From CAYSSG01 sp964433635 (GTDB taxonomy: Bacteria > Atribacterota > Phoenicimicrobiia > Phoenicimicrobiales > Stramentimicrobiaceae): 16,536 bases of DNA. Location of the stretch: positions 1-16,536 of the forward strand of contig CAYSSG010000038.1 in the NCBI GenBank assembly GCA_964433635.1, written 5' to 3'. Positions 14,072 through 16,536 of this stretch are shown one piece after another (within the stretch, counting starts at the first letter, position 1; every line of letters starts with the position of its first letter). A program made the position numbers and the translations under genes. The notes under the pieces were generated by a model that saw only the letters and a list, made by a program, of their open reading frames with translations, ran no database searches and was not told the DNA's origin.

Positions 14072-14100
14072 TTGACTTTATAATTTAATCATGCTAAAAT
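14072..14100 (+). promoter_or_regulatory. Promoter for initiator tRNA-Met
   Basis: TTGACT at 14072-14077 and TAAAAT at 14095-14100 are separated by 17 bases. Transcription would start near 14107, about 40 bases before the mature tRNA. This suggests the initiator tRNA can be made independently of tRNA-Leu. Confidence 0.75.
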
Positions 14101-14147
14101 GAATAACCGAATTAGGAAACTCTCAAACGATAAATAAAGAAAAATGT

Positions 14148-14224
<77 letters not shown>

Positions 14225-14233
14225 TTTATCAGA

Positions 14234-14266
14234 AAAACCTCTATCATACAATTTAGAGGTTTTGTT
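14234..14266 (+). terminator. Intrinsic terminator after initiator tRNA
   Basis: AAAACCTCTA at 14234-14243 pairs perfectly with TAGAGGTTTT at 14254-14263 around a ten-base loop. The T side of the stem serves as the T tract. It lies ten bases after the tRNA CCA end. Confidence 0.75.
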
Positions 14267-14270
14267 CATT

Positions 14271-14291
14271 AAATGCAAAACTTGCATTTTT
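14271..14291 (+). terminator. Second, short terminator-like hairpin before tRNA-Met
   Basis: AAATGCAA at 14271-14278 pairs with TTGCATTT at 14282-14289 around a three-base loop, with T at 14287-14291. It follows the first hairpin by seven bases and may act as a back-up terminator. Confidence 0.45.
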
Positions 14292-14316
14292 ATTCTACGG
14301 CATTCATCCCGATTTT

Positions 14317-14393
14317 GGCGGTGTAGCTCAGCTGGCTAGAGCATGCGGTTCATACCCGCAGTGTCCTGAGTTCGAATCTCAGCACCGCCACCA
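14317..14393 (+). tRNA. tRNA-Met, elongator type (anticodon CAT)
   Basis: A 77-base tRNA with encoded CCA. GGCGGTG pairs with CACCGCC in the acceptor, the anticodon stem is TGCGG/CCGCA, and the loop TTCATAC carries CAT at 14351-14353. The T arm is CTGAG/CTCAG. The fully paired acceptor excludes an initiator. The T32/C38 loop and acceptor match the Gram-positive elongator Met type rather than the Ile2 type, whose loop is usually CTCATAA. A CAT tRNA beside tilS still leaves tRNA-Ile2 as the alternative. I see no clear promoter directly upstream. Confidence 0.8.
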
Positions 14394-14463
14394 AACAAAT
14401 ATTAAAATTCCAGATAAAGGATTATAGCTTTTCCCGAGTCAAAAAGATAAGTGTTTTGGTCCA

Positions 14464-15894
14464 TTGGACACATTAATTATTAAAGTAATCAAAACAATTG
14501 AAAAGTACCGGATGATTCAGCGCGGTGATAAGATTATTGTAGCTGTTTCCGGAGGTCCTGATTCTATCTGTCTCCTTGATATTTTAAACAGCATTAAAAA
14601 AAACTATCATTTATCTCTAATTGTAGCTCATGTCGATCATGGTATCAGGAAAGAGGAATCGGAAGAAGAAGCCCGTTTTGTCAGTTTAAAGTCTTTTCAT
14701 ATGCATCTGCCTTTTGAACAGCGTTCTGTTTCTATCCCTGCCCTTGCACAGGAAAAAGGTCTCTCTATGGAGCAGGCTGGAAGAAGGGTACGCTATCAAT
14801 TCTTTAAAGAATTACTCTGTAAGTATCAGGCACAGGTGATCGCCTTGGGTCACCATGCGGATGATCAGGTTGAGACCATCCTGATGAGATTGATTCGTGG
14901 CAGCGGGCTACATGGATTAAGGGGAATTCCAGCCCGGAGAGATTCGTTCATCAGGCCTTTAATTGAATGCACTAAGAAGGAAATTGAAGCATATTGCCAT
15001 AGAAGAAATATTTCCTTTTGTATCGATTCTTCAAACAGAGAATTAAATTACCTGCGAAATAGAATAAGAAACCAGTTAATACCATTGTTGATCAAGCAGT
15101 ACAATCCTGCTATTGAGAATCAATTGCTTCGTCTACAGTCTATTGTTCAGAATCATCTTGATTTTTTTGAACAGGAAATTCAGCAATATTATCTGGCGGT
15201 AATCAAAAAGGAGAATCTCTCCGAAATTGTATTGGATTGTCAGAAAATCATAACATGGCCTGTTGCATTGCAAAGAGGAGTGATTCGAAGAGCGCTGCGT
15301 CATTTCAGAAAGCATCTGGCAGATATTCAATTTAGTCATGTGGAGAGTATCCGATTATTGTGCCGTGAGGATCGCGGTGAAAAATATCTTGATTTACCGG
15401 GGGAGATCAGGATAAGAAAGAGCTACCACAGCCTGGAAATCAGTACCACCAGATACCTTAAAAAATCTGGAGAAGAAAAAACAGTAGATGAATGGGAATA
15501 CGAATTACCTGTTTTACAGGATGTGCGTTTTCCCCTTTTAGGTGTTGAATTTACAATGAAGAGCTGTCAGAATTCACCTTCCATTCGGAAACAATGTATG
15601 ACTAACAAGGAAAAAGACCGGGTTTGTGTGGATTATGACAAACTCGTTTTACCTTTAAAAATCAGAAACAGGAGACCGGGAGATCGATTCAAACCGTTAA
15701 ATGTTTCCTATTTTAAATCAGTAAAATCCTATTTTATTGATCGAAAAGTAAGATATTGTGACAGGGGAAAGATAGCCCTGGTGGCAGATAGTGCCGGTCG
15801 AATTGTCTGGGTTGTTGATTATCAATTAGATGATCGATTTAAAATTACCGATCAGACTACAAAAATTCTTCAGATCCATAAAAAGATGATTTAA
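14464..15894 (+). CDS. tilS: tRNA(Ile)-lysidine synthase TilS
   Basis: TilS uses ATP and lysine to convert C34 of tRNA-Ile2(CAU) to lysidine, so that it reads AUA and is charged with Ile instead of Met. The PP-loop SGGPDS is at residues 29-34. GHHADDQVETILMRLIRGSG at 129-148 and CIDSSNRELNYLRNRIRNQL at 186-205 are family signatures. The middle region carries the tRNA-binding domain, and the C-terminal TilS domain spans about 395-470 (RNRRPGDRFKPLN). The length of 476 is normal. The likely start is a TTG with no clear ribosome site; a later ATG at 14512 would remove the helix that normally precedes the PP-loop. It follows three tRNA genes, two with CAT anticodons, and precedes hpt in the widespread tilS-hpt order. 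Confidence 0.95.
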   Translation: MDTLIIKVIKTIEKYRMIQRGDKIIVAVSGGPDSICLLDILNSIKKNYHLSLIVAHVDHGIRKEESEEEARFVSLKSFHMHLPFEQRSVSIPALAQEKGLSMEQAGRRVRYQFFKELLCKYQAQVIALGHHADDQVETILMRLIRGSGLHGLRGIPARRDSFIRPLIECTKKEIEAYCHRRNISFCIDSSNRELNYLRNRIRNQLIPLLIKQYNPAIENQLLRLQSIVQNHLDFFEQEIQQYYLAVIKKENLSEIVLDCQKIITWPVALQRGVIRRALRHFRKHLADIQFSHVESIRLLCREDRGEKYLDLPGEIRIRKSYHSLEISTTRYLKKSGEEKTVDEWEYELPVLQDVRFPLLGVEFTMKSCQNSPSIRKQCMTNKEKDRVCVDYDKLVLPLKIRNRRPGDRFKPLNVSYFKSVKSYFIDRKVRYCDRGKIALVADSAGRIVWVVDYQLDDRFKITDQTTKILQIHKKMI

Positions 15895-15950
15895 AATAGA
15901 TAGAAAGGTGATAGAATAGGAAAAGTGAAGAGAGAATAAGGAGAGAAAAG

Positions 15951-16502
15951 ATGATAGAGCAGGATAAAATTGAAGAAATTCTGATTCCGGAGAATCAAAT
16001 AAAAAAGAGGATAGAGGAATTAGGGAGAATGATTTCCCGGGATTATCAGGATAAGGAATTAGTCTGCATTGGCGTATTAAGGGGAGCTATTATTTTCCTG
16101 GCTGATCTGGCGCGTTATATAAGCGTACCGATGTTGATTGATTTCATGGCTATTTCCAGCTATGGCGCATCTACTGAATCTTCAGGTGTGGTAAGAATTT
16201 TGAAAGATTTGGATGAGAATATCGAAAAAAAAGATGTTCTGATTGTAGAAGATATTATCGATACCGGGTTAACATTGAATTATCTGCTGCGCATGCTAAG
16301 GTCGAGAAATCCCGCCAGCCTGAGAGTGTGTGCACTTCTCAACAAGAAAGAGCGAAGACAGATTAACGTTCCCATCGATTATTGCGGTTTTGATATTCCT
16401 GATAAATTTGTTGTGGGTTATGGCTTGGATTTTAATGGTTTATATCGAAATATTCCTTATATTCTGGTGCTCAAATCATCTTATTATCAGCCGGATCAAT
16501 AG
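15951..16502 (+). CDS. hpt: Hypoxanthine phosphoribosyltransferase
   Basis: A purine-salvage enzyme of 183 residues that joins PRPP to hypoxanthine (and usually guanine). The PRPP-binding motif VLIVEDIIDTGLTLNYL is at 96-112, with the Glu100-Asp101 pair and catalytic Asp104. The flexible-loop SYG is at 70-72, and FVVGYGLD at 153-160 closes the base pocket. A strong AAGGAGAG site at 15938-15945 sets the ATG. It lies 56 bases after tilS. In many bacteria ftsH comes next; only 34 bases remain here, so that cannot be seen. Confidence 0.96.
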   Translation: MIEQDKIEEILIPENQIKKRIEELGRMISRDYQDKELVCIGVLRGAIIFLADLARYISVPMLIDFMAISSYGASTESSGVVRILKDLDENIEKKDVLIVEDIIDTGLTLNYLLRMLRSRNPASLRVCALLNKKERRQINVPIDYCGFDIPDKFVVGYGLDFNGLYRNIPYILVLKSSYYQPDQ

Positions 16503-16536
16503 ATTGTAATTTTAAATACTGATTCAGCTTTCTGAT

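Noticed and set aside
14317..14393. Assignment as tRNA-Ile2(CAU)
   Set aside because: The anticodon loop TTCATAC and the acceptor and D-arm sequence fit Gram-positive elongator tRNA-Met better; Ile2 tRNAs usually have CTCATAA.

Overview
This is a chromosomal, housekeeping-rich window from an AT-rich bacterium. The 61-residue clostridial-type ferredoxin suggests an anaerobe. An RqcP-like S4 protein, a Gram-positive-style elongator tRNA-Met and strong AGGAGG-type ribosome sites also point to a low-GC Firmicutes-like lineage, or a deep anaerobic phylum of similar composition such as Atribacterota. No single gene fixes the taxonomy, so this placement is an inference. All genes lie on the + strand. 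I see no insertion sequence, prophage, CRISPR array or toxin-antitoxin pair.

Layout. Positions 1-25 look like the 3' end of a 5S rRNA, so the window opens at the end of an rRNA operon. A HAD phosphatase starts only about 20 bases later, followed by mutM (8-oxoguanine repair) and rnz (tRNA 3' processing). Next come a monocluster ferredoxin with its own promoter and terminator, a PP-loop thiolase-like protein with a probable NFACT-R tail, and mnmA (tRNA 2-thiouridylation). A consensus promoter then drives a three-gene block: a helix-turn-helix regulator, a conserved protein usually labelled quinate 5-dehydrogenase, and an alpha-oxoamine synthase. A second consensus promoter carries the same GTGTACAAAA box and a structured leader, and it precedes greA. 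After a strong terminator come lysS, rqcP, mgtE, eno and ftsB/divIC. The window ends with three tRNAs (Leu-TAA, initiator Met-CAT, a second CAT tRNA, probably elongator Met), then tilS and hpt in their widely conserved order.

The unifying theme is translation and RNA quality: tRNA maturation (rnz, mnmA, the MnmA-like fusion, tilS), charging (lysS), ribosome rescue (rqcP), transcript cleavage (greA) and three tRNA genes. Central metabolism (eno), Mg2+ uptake (mgtE), division (ftsB) and purine salvage (hpt) are interleaved.

The parts least explained by known biology are the HTH / quinate-dehydrogenase-like / oxoamine-synthase operon with its candidate operator shared with greA, the greA leader with mutually exclusive hairpins, and the ferredoxin next to the thiolase-NFACT-R fusion. 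I do not see a clear-cut new defence or mobile system here.
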